A stretch of DNA of 39,178 bases from an uncultured Clostridia bacterium (GTDB taxonomy: Bacteria; Bacillota; Clostridia; TANB77; CAG-508), in assembly GCA_934120675.1 (NCBI GenBank), contig CAKOUU010000017.1, positions 1-39,178 on the forward strand. The letters are read 5' to 3'. Shown here one piece after another: positions 14,881 through 22,228 of the stretch (the first letter of the stretch is position 1; the number at the start of each line of letters is the position of its first letter). Under the pieces are notes generated by a model. It saw only the letters and a list, made by a program, of their open reading frames with translations, did not search any database and had not been told where the DNA came from. The position numbers were made by a program, and so were the translations under genes.

Positions 14881-15230
14881 GTTTTATTCCTTTCTTAACT
14901 ATTTCTAAATCATACATCTTCAAATTTAGATCTAATCTTTTAGATGTAGCACTGCTACACATTCCACATGTTTTCATAAAAAAATTCTTTGTGCTTGTTT
15001 AGAATATGTTGAGTGACTTTAAAGCCTTGAAATTCTAATAAATCTTGCTACTTTTCTGATAAATTTTAGTAATAACAATAGTTTTAAATTTTAAGGCTTT
15101 TTTTGTAAATTATCTTTACTTTGGTTAGATTTTAGTTAGATGTTGTTAGACATAACAGTATGCCTACTATTTATAATATTAAATCTATATATTTTCGTAC
15201 TTTCATATTACATATTTGTCTATTTCTTTT
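14881..15230. other. Intergenic region with hairpins and dispersed repeats
   Basis: No convincing gene lies here. It holds a small hairpin TGTAGC/GCTACA (about 14946-14960), a block at 14948-14970 that recurs in diverged form at 17510-17532, a plus-strand terminator-like pairing AAAGCCTT/AAGGCTTTTTTT (about 15020-15105, long loop), and a direct-repeat block at 15118-15151. On the minus strand a short reading frame starting MKTCGMCSSATSK can be read toward def, without an RBS. Confidence 0.5.
15118..15151. promoter_or_regulatory. Direct repeats GTTAGAT, about 11 bp apart
   Basis: GTTAGAT, GTTAGAT and GTTAGAC follow each other at 11- and 10-bp steps. The 24-mer ACTTTGGTTAGATTTTAGTTAGAT recurs at 17412-17435 with one mismatch. 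The spacing is that of sites for OmpR/PhoB-type regulators. Confidence 0.4.
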
Positions 15231-15829
15231 TTAATTTACAAATTTTTTAATTTTTTCTATAGCCTTTATAAATTCTTCTCCATCTTCACAATATATCTTA
15301 GAATCATGGCTTGTATCAATTATATAATCCATTCTTAATAGCTTTCTACATATTTTTTCTCCATGTATAGTACTTGCATCTGCCATAATTTTTTCTATTT
15401 TAATATTTCTTTTTATTAACATATCAAGTAAGTTCATACAACCACTTAACAAAGTTGTAATCACTTTGTAATTATTTTTATATTTTTTATCAATTGATAT
15501 AGAGGATAAATATATATGATATGAGTTGTCATCCTTATATTCTTCTATTTGATTATATACTACATCTGCTTCGTTCATTCTATTTTCATATATATCTTTA
15601 AAAACCTCTTTTTTTAATGGTAATATATTTACGCTAGCTATAATTTGGTTATCAGCATTTCTTACTCCAATGCAAGTCAAATTGTTTTTTCGTACCATTT
15701 CATTACTTCTTCTGCTGTAGTTATATTATCATTTAGAAAATATGAGTGTTCAATATTTTCCATAACTATAAAATCTTCTAAATCAAATTTATATTCTATT
15801 TTTAATTTTTCCATTATATGTTCATTCAT
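15231..15829 (-). pseudogene. GNAT-like acyltransferase, frameshifted in a poly(A) tract
   Basis: The first 49 codons from ATG 15829 (MNEHIMEKLKIEYKF to VMKWYEK) stop after a run of six A on the coding strand (15685-15690 in the window). Adding one A joins them to a 150-residue frame: NNLTCIGVRN, IIASVNILPL, YHIYLSSISIDKKYKN, a helix and a KICRKLLRMDYII end. The overall strand/helix order is that of a GNAT acetyltransferase, although the acetyl-CoA loop is weak (KKYKNNYKVITTL). The start overlaps the end of the PHP gene, so they form an operon. Without the missing base the product would be only a short peptide. Confidence 0.65.
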
Positions 15830-16496
15830 TTCTGTTTAATTTATAATTTCTTGATTGTAATATTTCTACTAATTCCTTAATATTTTTTATTTCTATCTCT
15901 GTAATAATTCCACCTCTTGCAAGATCATCTAGTCTGTGAAAATCTGAACCTGATGTTAATATTTTATTTGTACTCTTTCCATATTCTAATGCTTTATCAT
16001 TTCTTGAAACTTCATCTTGACATCCATTGAATACTTCTATTCCATCAATATATTCTAATGGTGCTAGTTGTATATCATCTCTAAATGGATGTGCTTGTAC
16101 TAATAAATATCCTTTTTTATTACAAAGTTTATATAATTCTTCTAATGTATACTCATATATCTTTTCATTTTCATATAGAAACTCTTTATCTATTCCATAT
16201 ACTAAATAATCACTATCAGTTATTTGTAATGTTACTTCTACACCTAATAATATATTTATTCCTAATTCATCCCCATATTGCTTTGCTATATCAAATCCTG
16301 TATATACATAATCTATTTTTTCTCTCCAAGATATATTTCCTAGTCTATCCATTTTACTTTTACTGCAATGATCAGTTATCACAATTGTAGAATATCCTTC
16401 TTTTTTATAAGTTTCGATCATTTGCTTAGCAGGTATCTCTGAGCAAGAACTAGATTCTTTTGTATGCAAATGTAATTCTGTTAAATATTCGTTCAT
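15822..16496 (-). CDS. PHP-domain metal-dependent phosphoesterase
   Basis: 224 residues of the PHP family with all metal-binding blocks: ELHLHTKESSSCSE at the start, VITDH in the second strand, LLGVEVTL, VQAHPFRDD, DGIEVFNG and SGSDFHRLDD. PHP proteins of this length hydrolyse phosphate esters such as histidinol phosphate, nucleotide 3'-5' bisphosphates or short RNAs; the exact substrate is open. The start follows AGGAGA. It lies 15 bases after the GNAT gene at 16512 and overlaps the start of the next gene. Confidence 0.9.
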   Translation of the reverse strand: MNEYLTELHLHTKESSSCSEIPAKQMIETYKKEGYSTIVITDHCSKSKMDRLGNISWREKIDYVYTGFDIAKQYGDELGINILLGVEVTLQITDSDYLVYGIDKEFLYENEKIYEYTLEELYKLCNKKGYLLVQAHPFRDDIQLAPLEYIDGIEVFNGCQDEVSRNDKALEYGKSTNKILTSGSDFHRLDDLARGGIITEIEIKNIKELVEILQSRNYKLNRNE

Positions 16497-16511
16497 TTAC
16501 TAATTCTCCTT

Positions 16512-16967
16512 TTACTTAATTTCTTTTTTCATTATTAATTTATCATGTTCAAAACCTTGTTCTTGATATATTCTTATTGCCTCTGGATTATCACTCGAAA
16601 GTTTTAATTCAATTATATTATTTTTCTTTGCAAATTTAATACATTCTTTTATTAAGTTAGTTTGTATTCCTTTTCTCCTATACTCTTTTAATGTAAAGAC
16701 ATCACATATATATCCCTCAACACCACTTTCCACACATTGTGGCATGTATTTTATTACTTGTAATCCACAAGTTGCAATTATCTTATTGTCTATAATTTCT
16801 ATAAAAAAGAATATATCTTTATTTAAATGTTCTTCTAAATATTTTTTTGTTACCGCATAAAATTCTTCGTCCTTATTAGGATATAATTCTTTCCAATCGT
16901 CTTTTTGTTGCATTATTCTTAGTCTTGATATTTCTTCTATATCTTCATTTTTTGCAATTCTGTTCAT
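16512..16967 (-). CDS. GNAT-family N-acetyltransferase
   Basis: 151 residues with a complete GNAT core: N-terminal strand and helix (EEISRLRIMQQKDDWKELYP), the strand IATCGLQVI, GYICDVFTLKEYRRKGIQTNL which holds the acetyl-CoA pyrophosphate loop (R-R-K-G-I-Q), and LSSDNPEAIRIYQEQGFE. A broken paralogue with nearly the same C-terminal half lies at 18151-18381. The start follows AGAGGGA, and there is a good promoter at 16998-17026. The acceptor is unknown. Confidence 0.92.
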   Translation of the reverse strand: MNRIAKNEDIEEISRLRIMQQKDDWKELYPNKDEEFYAVTKKYLEEHLNKDIFFFIEIIDNKIIATCGLQVIKYMPQCVESGVEGYICDVFTLKEYRRKGIQTNLIKECIKFAKKNNIIELKLSSDNPEAIRIYQEQGFEHDKLIMKKEIK

Positions 16968-16997
16968 ATATTCTTATTCCCTCTTAATTCTCGTACC

Positions 16998-17026
16998 AAT
17001 ATAGCACATATTTTTATAACTGTCGA
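16998..17026 (-). promoter_or_regulatory. Promoter of the GNAT-PHP operon
   Basis: TCGACA (17021-17026), exactly 17 bases, and TATATT (16998-17003), each one base from consensus, lie 30 bases upstream of the GNAT start. Confidence 0.65.
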
Positions 17027-17097
17027 TATTTTAGCATAATTTCTACAATTTTACAAGTAAGTCAAATGCCTATTTTACAATATTTTTTAGGTATAAA

Positions 17098-17240
17098 TAC
17101 ACCGAAGTGTACGCACTCTGCATTTTATCTGCACCAAAACAATTTTTGCAGTGGATTAGAAAGCTTGTCTTTCTAAATGTTTTAGGAAATGCTCTGCTTT
17201 CCTTATCCTGCCCTTTAAATTTCTAAAAAATTTAAAGGGC
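17098..17240. other. Multi-hairpin structured element
   Basis: Five hairpins follow each other within 143 bases: TACAC-cgaa-GTGTA (17098-17111), CTGCA/TGCAG (17129-17151), TAGAAAG/CTTTCTA (17157-17175), AGGAAA/TTTCCT (17184-17203) and a perfect 13-bp stem (17210-17222 with 17228-17240). The third and fourth can sit inside a closing GGAT/ATCC pairing and form a three-way junction. There is no ORF with an RBS. The G+C of this stretch is above that of its surroundings. It may be a structured RNA, a MITE-like repeat or the folded end of a lost transposon. Confidence 0.55.
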
Positions 17241-17275
17241 AAAAAAATAAATCAATAACTAAAAAACTATTGATT
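17241..17275 (-). terminator. Terminator-like hairpin
   Basis: AATCAATA (17250-17257) pairs with TATTGATT (17268-17275), followed on the minus strand by TATTTTTTT. It overlaps the end of the toxin-like remnant. Confidence 0.5.
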
Positions 17276-17337
17276 CATATTTTTCTTATCTATTACAACA
17301 CAATAATGTAATCCTCCTAGTTCACTTAGTTTTAAGA
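17267..17337 (-). pseudogene. PemK/MazF-like toxin remnant
   Basis: A short minus-strand frame reads LKLSELGGLHYCVVIDKKN and then stops at 17267. The GLHYCVVIDKK segment is the second strand of PemK/MazF-type endoribonuclease toxins (usual form: G-L-H-x-C-V-V-L-D/N-K). Only about 20 codons remain, with no start and none of the rest of the fold. Recognition rests on this one segment. Confidence 0.4.
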
Positions 17338-17340
17338 ATT

Positions 17341-17378
17341 AAAAAAATCTAGCTTAGCACTTTTTCTAAACTAGATTT
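17341..17378 (-). terminator. Strong intrinsic terminator
   Basis: AAATCTAG-c-TTAG (17345-17357) pairs with CTAA-a-CTAGATTT (17366-17378), and the minus strand then continues in T (seven T counting the stem end). It would stop transcripts coming from the 17571-19707 cluster. Confidence 0.7.
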
Positions 17379-17411
17379 ATATATTTTTTTATAACATTTA
17401 TCTAAAATTTG

Positions 17412-17435
17412 ACTTTGGTTAGATTTTATTTAGAT
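17412..17435. repeat. Second copy of the GTTAGAT-type direct-repeat block
   Basis: This 24-mer equals 15118-15141 except one base (TTTATTTAGAT against TTTAGTTAGAT). It keeps two TTAGAT hexamers 11 bp apart. Confidence 0.6.
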
Positions 17436-17570
17436 ATGGAAAATAAATTTTCTAACATTTAACCATTCTATCCTTACAGTAGAAATAATTTCAAAACTAT
17501 TTAAGGTTAAGCACTGCCACACACACTACATGATATGTTTGTTAATTATGAACAGTTACTTTTTATATGT

Positions 17571-17784
17571 TTAGGTATAACTGACTACTTCATAATAACA
17601 ATTCATTATAGTTGTATGTTTATGATACTTTTTATATCCTATTTTTGCTTTTTCCACTGCTTTTTTATGACTAATATTTCCAGGACTAGTTAATACTTCT
17701 GCATCCAATGAATTCAAAATTTTATCTAGTTGATTTATATATTACTAATTCTGAATTGTTTTTTTCTATAATCTCGTTTTCCAT
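17571..17784 (-). pseudogene. RhuM-family (virulence-associated) protein remnant
   Basis: A good start (ATG 17784 after AAGGAGG) gives MENEIIEKNNSELVIYKS, the N-terminus of RhuM proteins. After a break the last part reads LDKILNSLDAEVLTSPGNIS and HKKAVEKAKIGYKKYH, matching the RhuM C-terminal region (x-EVL-x3-G-x-ISHKKAxEKA-x2-EY). The 200 or more residues between are gone, including the whole DNA-binding-like core. RhuM genes often travel on genomic islands, so this is a trace of former mobile DNA. Confidence 0.65.
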
Positions 17785-17804
17785 CCAAAACCTCCTTATC
17801 ATCA

Positions 17805-18141
17805 TTATAACTCATATTCATATATTTTACAATTTTTATTTATATTTGAAGAATTACCATTTTTAGGTATACCATTAAAAAACCAGTATATTGCTCTTGA
17901 TATTCCTCCATGCGTTACTAACAAAATCTTCTCATCTTTGTATTTTTTCTTCAATTCATCTAAAAATTCTTTAATTCTTTGATAAACATCTTTCATAGAT
18001 TCAAGTTCTGGGTATTTTCTATCTGAATTATAATTCCAAAACACATTCCAATCCAAATTGTCAAATGGAATATTTTCATATATCCCCATATCTCTTTCTT
18101 TTAACCTATCTTCTATCAATTATTATTTCTTTATCCATCAT
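17805..18141 (-). pseudogene. Histidine phosphatase (phosphoglycerate-mutase-like), 5'-truncated paralogue
   Basis: The RBS and start are kept (AGAGGAAAAG, ATG at 18141), but after about 11 codons the frame hits a stop and the body continues in another frame from IEDRLKERDMGIYEN. That part has the second half of a histidine phosphatase: the acid ERD, the helix KDVYQRIKEFLDELKKKY and the catalytic ILLVTHGGISRAIYW. The first catalytic block (RHG) is deleted. It is paralogous to the intact gene at 18672-19211. Confidence 0.8.
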
Positions 18142-18150
18142 CTTTTCCTC

Positions 18151-18381
18151 TTATTTTATATAATATTCCATAGTTAATTTATCATTTTCAAATCCATACT
18201 TTTTATAAATAGAAATTGCTTCTGGATTATCACTAGAAAGTTTCAAAATTTCTAGATTTTGTTCTTTTGCAAATTTTATGCATTCACCTATTAGTTTTGT
18301 CTGTATTCCTTTTCTTCTATATTCACGTAAAGTAAACACATCGCAAATATATCCTTTTATTTCTTCATATTGACCAATTAT
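18151..18381 (-). pseudogene. GNAT acetyltransferase, C-terminal half only
   Basis: About 75 residues, EEIKGYICDVFTLREYRRKG onward through LKLSSDNPEAISIYKKYGFE. This is nearly the same as the C-terminal half of the intact GNAT at 16512-16967, including the acetyl-CoA loop. The N-terminal half is replaced by the tail of a MATE transporter fragment in another frame. It ends ten bases before the start of the histidine phosphatase remnant. Confidence 0.8.
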
Positions 18382-18652
18382 TAATAATAGCAATACTTAC
18401 TATAAGAACTGAAACAATAGCAGAAAATACATTTATTAACTTTCTTGCTACTATTTTAGCATTTTTCATTTGTTCTTGTTTATTTTTTCCAGATTCTATT
18501 TCGACACTTATTGTAATAGCATCACCAAATCCCTGTATAAATACTTGTGATATATTTCTTATTTGTATTACAATTATATGCACTGTATATTCAGTAGGTC
18601 CAATTATATCTACATAATAAACACTCTTAATGGTTGAATGTGTATTATGCAT
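18382..18652 (-). pseudogene. MATE-family efflux transporter fragment
   Basis: The frame contains one piece typical of multidrug and toxin extrusion proteins: FIQGFGDAITISVEIESGKN, an amphipathic loop, and a membrane segment (FSAIVSVLIVSIAII). The other ten or so helices are missing, and there is no RBS at the ATG at 18652. It is fused at 18382 to the acetyltransferase half. It cannot transport anything. Confidence 0.65.
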
Positions 18653-18671
18653 ATATCAATTTTTATTTAAA

Positions 18672-19211
18672 TTAATTAAAACTATATTCTCTTATTTCAC
18701 AATTATCTGGTAAATATTTTTCCACCTGTCCATCTTCTGGCAATTCATTAAAATAAAAATGGATTGCTCTAGCTACACCACCATGTGTTACTAAAAGTAT
18801 ATTTTGACCACTATATTTTTTCTTGATTTCATCTAAAAATAAATTAACCCTTTTAAATAATTCTGGAACTGTTTCTAATTTATCGATTTTAACTTTAGAA
18901 TAATAATTCCAATATTCCGTATAATAAAAATCATCTATTTTCGTATTTGTTAAAACTCCACAATTTCTTTCTTCTATTCGATCATCATATATTACTTTTA
19001 TCTTATTAGAATTTATAATATCACAGGTATGTCTTGTTCTTAAAAGGGGTGAACAAATTATCAAATCTAAATTTAAATTTTTAATTTTTTTAGATGCTTC
19101 CTGTGCTTGTTTTATTCCAATATCATTTATATCTTCATTTAATAATTTTCCATTATATATATCTAATCTATTACTATCTGTGTTTCCATGTCTAATTACA
19201 TATAACTTCAT
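18672..19211 (-). CDS. Histidine phosphatase family protein (phosphoglycerate-mutase-like)
   Basis: 179 residues. RHGNT at 8-12 carries the phospho-accepting His, the second block is CSPLLRTRHTC, the acid ERN follows, and the closing LLVTHGGVARAIHF has the second His. Members include alpha-ribazole phosphatase, sugar-phosphate and broad-range phosphatases; the substrate is unknown. An AGGAGG site lies inside the end of the upstream YgjV gene, and the two genes overlap by 20 bases. A broken paralogue lies 0.6 kb downstream. Confidence 0.9.
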   Translation of the reverse strand: MKLYVIRHGNTDSNRLDIYNGKLLNEDINDIGIKQAQEASKKIKNLNLDLIICSPLLRTRHTCDIINSNKIKVIYDDRIEERNCGVLTNTKIDDFYYTEYWNYYSKVKIDKLETVPELFKRVNLFLDEIKKKYSGQNILLVTHGGVARAIHFYFNELPEDGQVEKYLPDNCEIREYSFN

Positions 19212-19707
19212 TGTTACTTTTCCTCCTTATATCATTTTTGTAAAGTGTGTATATTCCTGTAAGTAATAAAATAAAATCACCTAATACCATGAACCAACTA
19301 TGGTAATAAATATAATAAGAGCCGTATAAAATTCCTGTTGTTATTCCAGATATTCTAACTAATTTCATATTTGATTGCCATAGACAATATGATCTAATCA
19401 TTGAACCAATTGTTGGTAATAGCGAAACCCACCCTGTCCATGAAAAATAACAATTTATCATAATTATTCCTTCAAAAATAAATAGTATTATTAAATATAC
19501 AGATTTACTAAATTTATTTTTATTTATAAATATAAAAGTCCTTATTAAATTTATTATACTTAAAATTGCGCCTGTAAAAGCAGATATTAAAAAATCATAT
19601 ATTGCTTCAAAAAAGCAGTTTAATGATTGAACATATAATGATTTTTTTCTATCTTTAATACATATACTAATACACACTGCTAATAATGCTAAAATACTAA
19701 ATACCAT
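19192..19707 (-). CDS. YgjV-family inner membrane protein
   Basis: 171 residues with six or so hydrophobic segments and the family signature in the middle: WTGWVSLLPTIGSMIRSYCL, then IRISGITTGILYGSYYIYYH. YgjV proteins are small inner-membrane proteins of unknown role. Starts after AGGAGA and overlaps the histidine phosphatase gene, so the two are co-translated. Confidence 0.82.
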   Translation of the reverse strand: MVFSILALLAVCISICIKDRKKSLYVQSLNCFFEAIYDFLISAFTGAILSIINLIRTFIFINKNKFSKSVYLIILFIFEGIIMINCYFSWTGWVSLLPTIGSMIRSYCLWQSNMKLVRISGITTGILYGSYYIYYHSWFMVLGDFILLLTGIYTLYKNDIRRKSNNEVICN

Positions 19708-19747
19708 TTTTTATTTCTCCTATAATCTCTACTTTTTATTTTGTTTA

Positions 19748-19812
19748 GTCAACACATACCACCTAATATGGTATGAGTTAGGCACTGAACAGTTGATTTT
19801 CCTTGAAATGCA
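19748..19812. repeat. Two small intergenic hairpins
   Basis: CATACCA/TGGTATG (about 19748-19768) and CCTTG/CAAGG (about 19799-19813) lie between rlmD and the YgjV operon. Neither has a good T tract. The second may be a weak end of the rlmD transcript. Confidence 0.35.
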
Positions 19813-19817
19813 AGGCT

Positions 19818-21185
19818 TTATTTAAGATTTAGAACACATACGCATTCAACGTGCCCCGTAAATGGAAACATATCTACTGGCTGAATCTCTTTAACTTCAT
19901 AAACCTCTTCAAACCTAGCCAAATCCCTAATCAAAGTAGCAGGATTACAACTAATATACACAAATCTATCAGGTTTAATCTTTAAAATATTATCAATAGA
20001 TTTATTATCAAGCCCTTTTCTTGGAGGGTCAACCATAACGACATCCGGAATAATATTTTTGTTATTTATTAGGTCATCCAAAACAATTTCCGTATCACCT
20101 GCAATAAATTCAGCATTATCAACATTATTAATTTTTGCATTTTCTTTTGCATCTTTAATTGCCTGTTCTACAATTTCAACCCCATACACTTTTTTAGCAT
20201 GTTTTGCCATAAATAATGAAATTGTTCCAATACCACAATATAAGTCAAACACTGTATCTTTTTTTGTTATTTTTGCTGCCTCTACACCAATATTGTAAAG
20301 TCTTTCAGCCTGTACTGGGTTAACTTGGTAAAATGAAAGTGGTGATATTTTGAATGTATATTCTCCTAATTTATCTTCAATGTATCCATTTCCATATATA
20401 TTGACGTTTTCTTTTCCTAATATGACATTTGTATTTTTTTTATTTATGTTTTTTACTATTGTTTTTATATTAGGATATTTTTGTGTTAGAATTTTTACCA
20501 ATTCATCTTTCTTCGGAATTTTGCTACCATTTATAACTAATATACACATTACCTCATTTGTTTTTATTCCAACTTTTATTACAATATGTCTAAATAGCCC
20601 CTTTACAGTTTTTTCGTTATACACTGAAATTTTATTTTTCTTTATAAATTCTAATACCGTTTTTGCTATTTCTTCTGATATTGGATTTTGAATTAAGCAT
20701 TTTTCCATAGGTATTACTTCATGTGTTCTATTTGCAAATACGCCAATTACTGGCTCTCCATTCTTATTTATACCTATTGGATATTGTGCTTTATTTCTGT
20801 AATGTAATGGATTTTCCATGCCAAGTGTTGGTTTGACTTGAATTTTGTTTTTTAGTGTTTTATTTACTAATGATTGAACTGCATTTTGCTTCATTTTTAG
20901 CGTGTCTTCATATTTTATATGTCTCATGTTGCATCCACCACATCTTTTATATGTTGTGCAGTCTACTTCTTGTCTTACATCTGATTTTTCTAGTATTTCT
21001 ACTATTTTTCCAAATGCGTGTGATGATAAGACTTTTACAATTAGTATTTTTACTTTTTCTCCTTTTATTGCACCATTAATAAAAATTGTAAAATTGTCTA
21101 TTTTTGCAATTCCTTCTCCTTCAAATCCATTATCAATTATTTCTACTATATATTCTTTGTTTTTTTCTACTGGTATTTTTTCCAT
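19818..21185 (-). CDS. rlmD: 23S rRNA (uracil-5-)-methyltransferase RlmD/RumA family
   Basis: 455 residues. An N-terminal TRAM domain (about 5-65) is followed by four cluster cysteines C76, C82, C85 and C163 (CTTYKRCGGCNMRH ... EKC) for a 4Fe-4S centre. The SAM-binding motif is FDLYCGIGTISLFMA, then VVMVDPPRKGLD, and the nucleophile Cys is in VYISCNPATLIRD. It methylates uridine C5 in 23S rRNA; family members with this layout act on U1939 or U747, which cannot be told apart here. Starts after AGGAGATATTT. Intact. Confidence 0.93.
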   Translation of the reverse strand: MEKIPVEKNKEYIVEIIDNGFEGEGIAKIDNFTIFINGAIKGEKVKILIVKVLSSHAFGKIVEILEKSDVRQEVDCTTYKRCGGCNMRHIKYEDTLKMKQNAVQSLVNKTLKNKIQVKPTLGMENPLHYRNKAQYPIGINKNGEPVIGVFANRTHEVIPMEKCLIQNPISEEIAKTVLEFIKKNKISVYNEKTVKGLFRHIVIKVGIKTNEVMCILVINGSKIPKKDELVKILTQKYPNIKTIVKNINKKNTNVILGKENVNIYGNGYIEDKLGEYTFKISPLSFYQVNPVQAERLYNIGVEAAKITKKDTVFDLYCGIGTISLFMAKHAKKVYGVEIVEQAIKDAKENAKINNVDNAEFIAGDTEIVLDDLINNKNIIPDVVMVDPPRKGLDNKSIDNILKIKPDRFVYISCNPATLIRDLARFEEVYEVKEIQPVDMFPFTGHVECVCVLNLK

Positions 21186-21254
21186 AAATATCTCCTAAAA
21201 ATTAGAAATTGAGTGACAGGTTTTTAATCTCTATTTTAAATTTTTATATTACTT

Positions 21255-21290
21255 AAAAAAATCGGGATTGAAGACCTGTCCCCCAATCCC
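21255..21290 (-). terminator. Intrinsic terminator of yebC
   Basis: GGGATTG (21264-21270) pairs with CAATCCC (21284-21290), and seven T follow on the minus strand (21255-21261). The loop holds a GGGGGACAG motif. It lies just past the stop at 21298. Confidence 0.8.
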
Positions 21291-21297
21291 TAATTTT

Positions 21298-22017
21298 TTA
21301 TTCTTCCCAGTTATGATAGATGTTTGCTACATCATCAAGTTCGTCAAGTCTTTCTATTAGTCTTTCCATTTTTTCTACACCTTTTTCATCTAATTGAACT
21401 GTTGTAGTTGGAACCATTTGAACACCTGCTTCTAAGAATTCTAATCCAGCTTCTTCCAGTTTTTCACTTACTTGTGTAAAATCTGAAGGTTCTGTTGTTA
21501 TTTCATATACTTCTTCGTCTGCTGAGAAATCTTCTGCTCCAGCATCTAGTGCTAACATCATTACATCATCTTCTGACATTTCTGTTGATGCTCTTTCTAT
21601 TACTATTACACCTTTTTTATTGAACATGTATGATACGCATCCTGTTGTTCCTAAGTTTCCTCCTGCTTTGTCAAATACGTGTCTTACGTCTGCTGCTGTT
21701 CTGTTTTTGTTGTCTGTTGATGCTTCTACAATTACTGCAACTCCGTTTGGTCCATATCCTTCATATACTATTTCTTCATAGTTTTCGTTACTTGTTGATG
21801 CTTTTTTAATTGCGTTGTTTATTGTGTCGTTTGGCATGTTTGCTGCTTTACATTTAGCTATAACTGCTTTTAATTTTGAGTTTCCTGCTGGGTCTGGTCC
21901 ACCTTCTTTTGTTGCTATTAGTAGTTCTCTTCCTAATTTTGTGAATATTTTTCCTCTTGCTGCATCTGCTTTTCCTTTTTTTGCTTGTATGTTGTGCCAT
22001 TTGCTATGTCCTGACAT
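21298..22017 (-). CDS. yebC: YebC/PmpR-family protein
   Basis: 239 residues, full-length for the family: MSGHSKWHNIQAKKGKADAA at the start, GKIFTKLGRELLIATKEGG, NMPNDTINNAIKKA, YEGYGPNGVAVIVEASTDN and the acidic middle. Members are DNA-binding regulators (PmpR) or translation factors related to mitochondrial TACO1 that help ribosomes on proline-rich stretches. Starts after GGAGG. Single gene with its own terminator. Intact. Confidence 0.95.
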   Translation of the reverse strand: MSGHSKWHNIQAKKGKADAARGKIFTKLGRELLIATKEGGPDPAGNSKLKAVIAKCKAANMPNDTINNAIKKASTSNENYEEIVYEGYGPNGVAVIVEASTDNKNRTAADVRHVFDKAGGNLGTTGCVSYMFNKKGVIVIERASTEMSEDDVMMLALDAGAEDFSADEEVYEITTEPSDFTQVSEKLEEAGLEFLEAGVQMVPTTTVQLDEKGVEKMERLIERLDELDDVANIYHNWEE

Positions 22018-22158
22018 ACTCTTACCTCCTCTTTGTTTTTTATTGTATTTTCAAGGCTTTCAGGCCTCTATATGTTGGTTTTACCCATTTTTTCTAAAAA
22101 TTTCTTTTTATATTGTAACATATTTTTTGTATTTTGTGTAGTCTTTTACAAATATTTT

Positions 22159-22204
22159 TTGACAATCATACTCATGGCATATGCCAAATCGGCATGGTTG
22201 TCAA
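22159..22204. promoter_or_regulatory. Inverted repeat between yebC and the serine hydrolase
   Basis: TTGACAATCAT (22161-22171) pairs with ATGGTTGTCAA (about 22193-22203) with one wobble, and a GGCATATGCC palindrome sits inside. No T tract follows on the correct side, so it fits an operator or an RNA structure better than a terminator. Confidence 0.45.
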
Positions 22205-22228
22205 ATGTTATAACTAGATATTGTCTTA

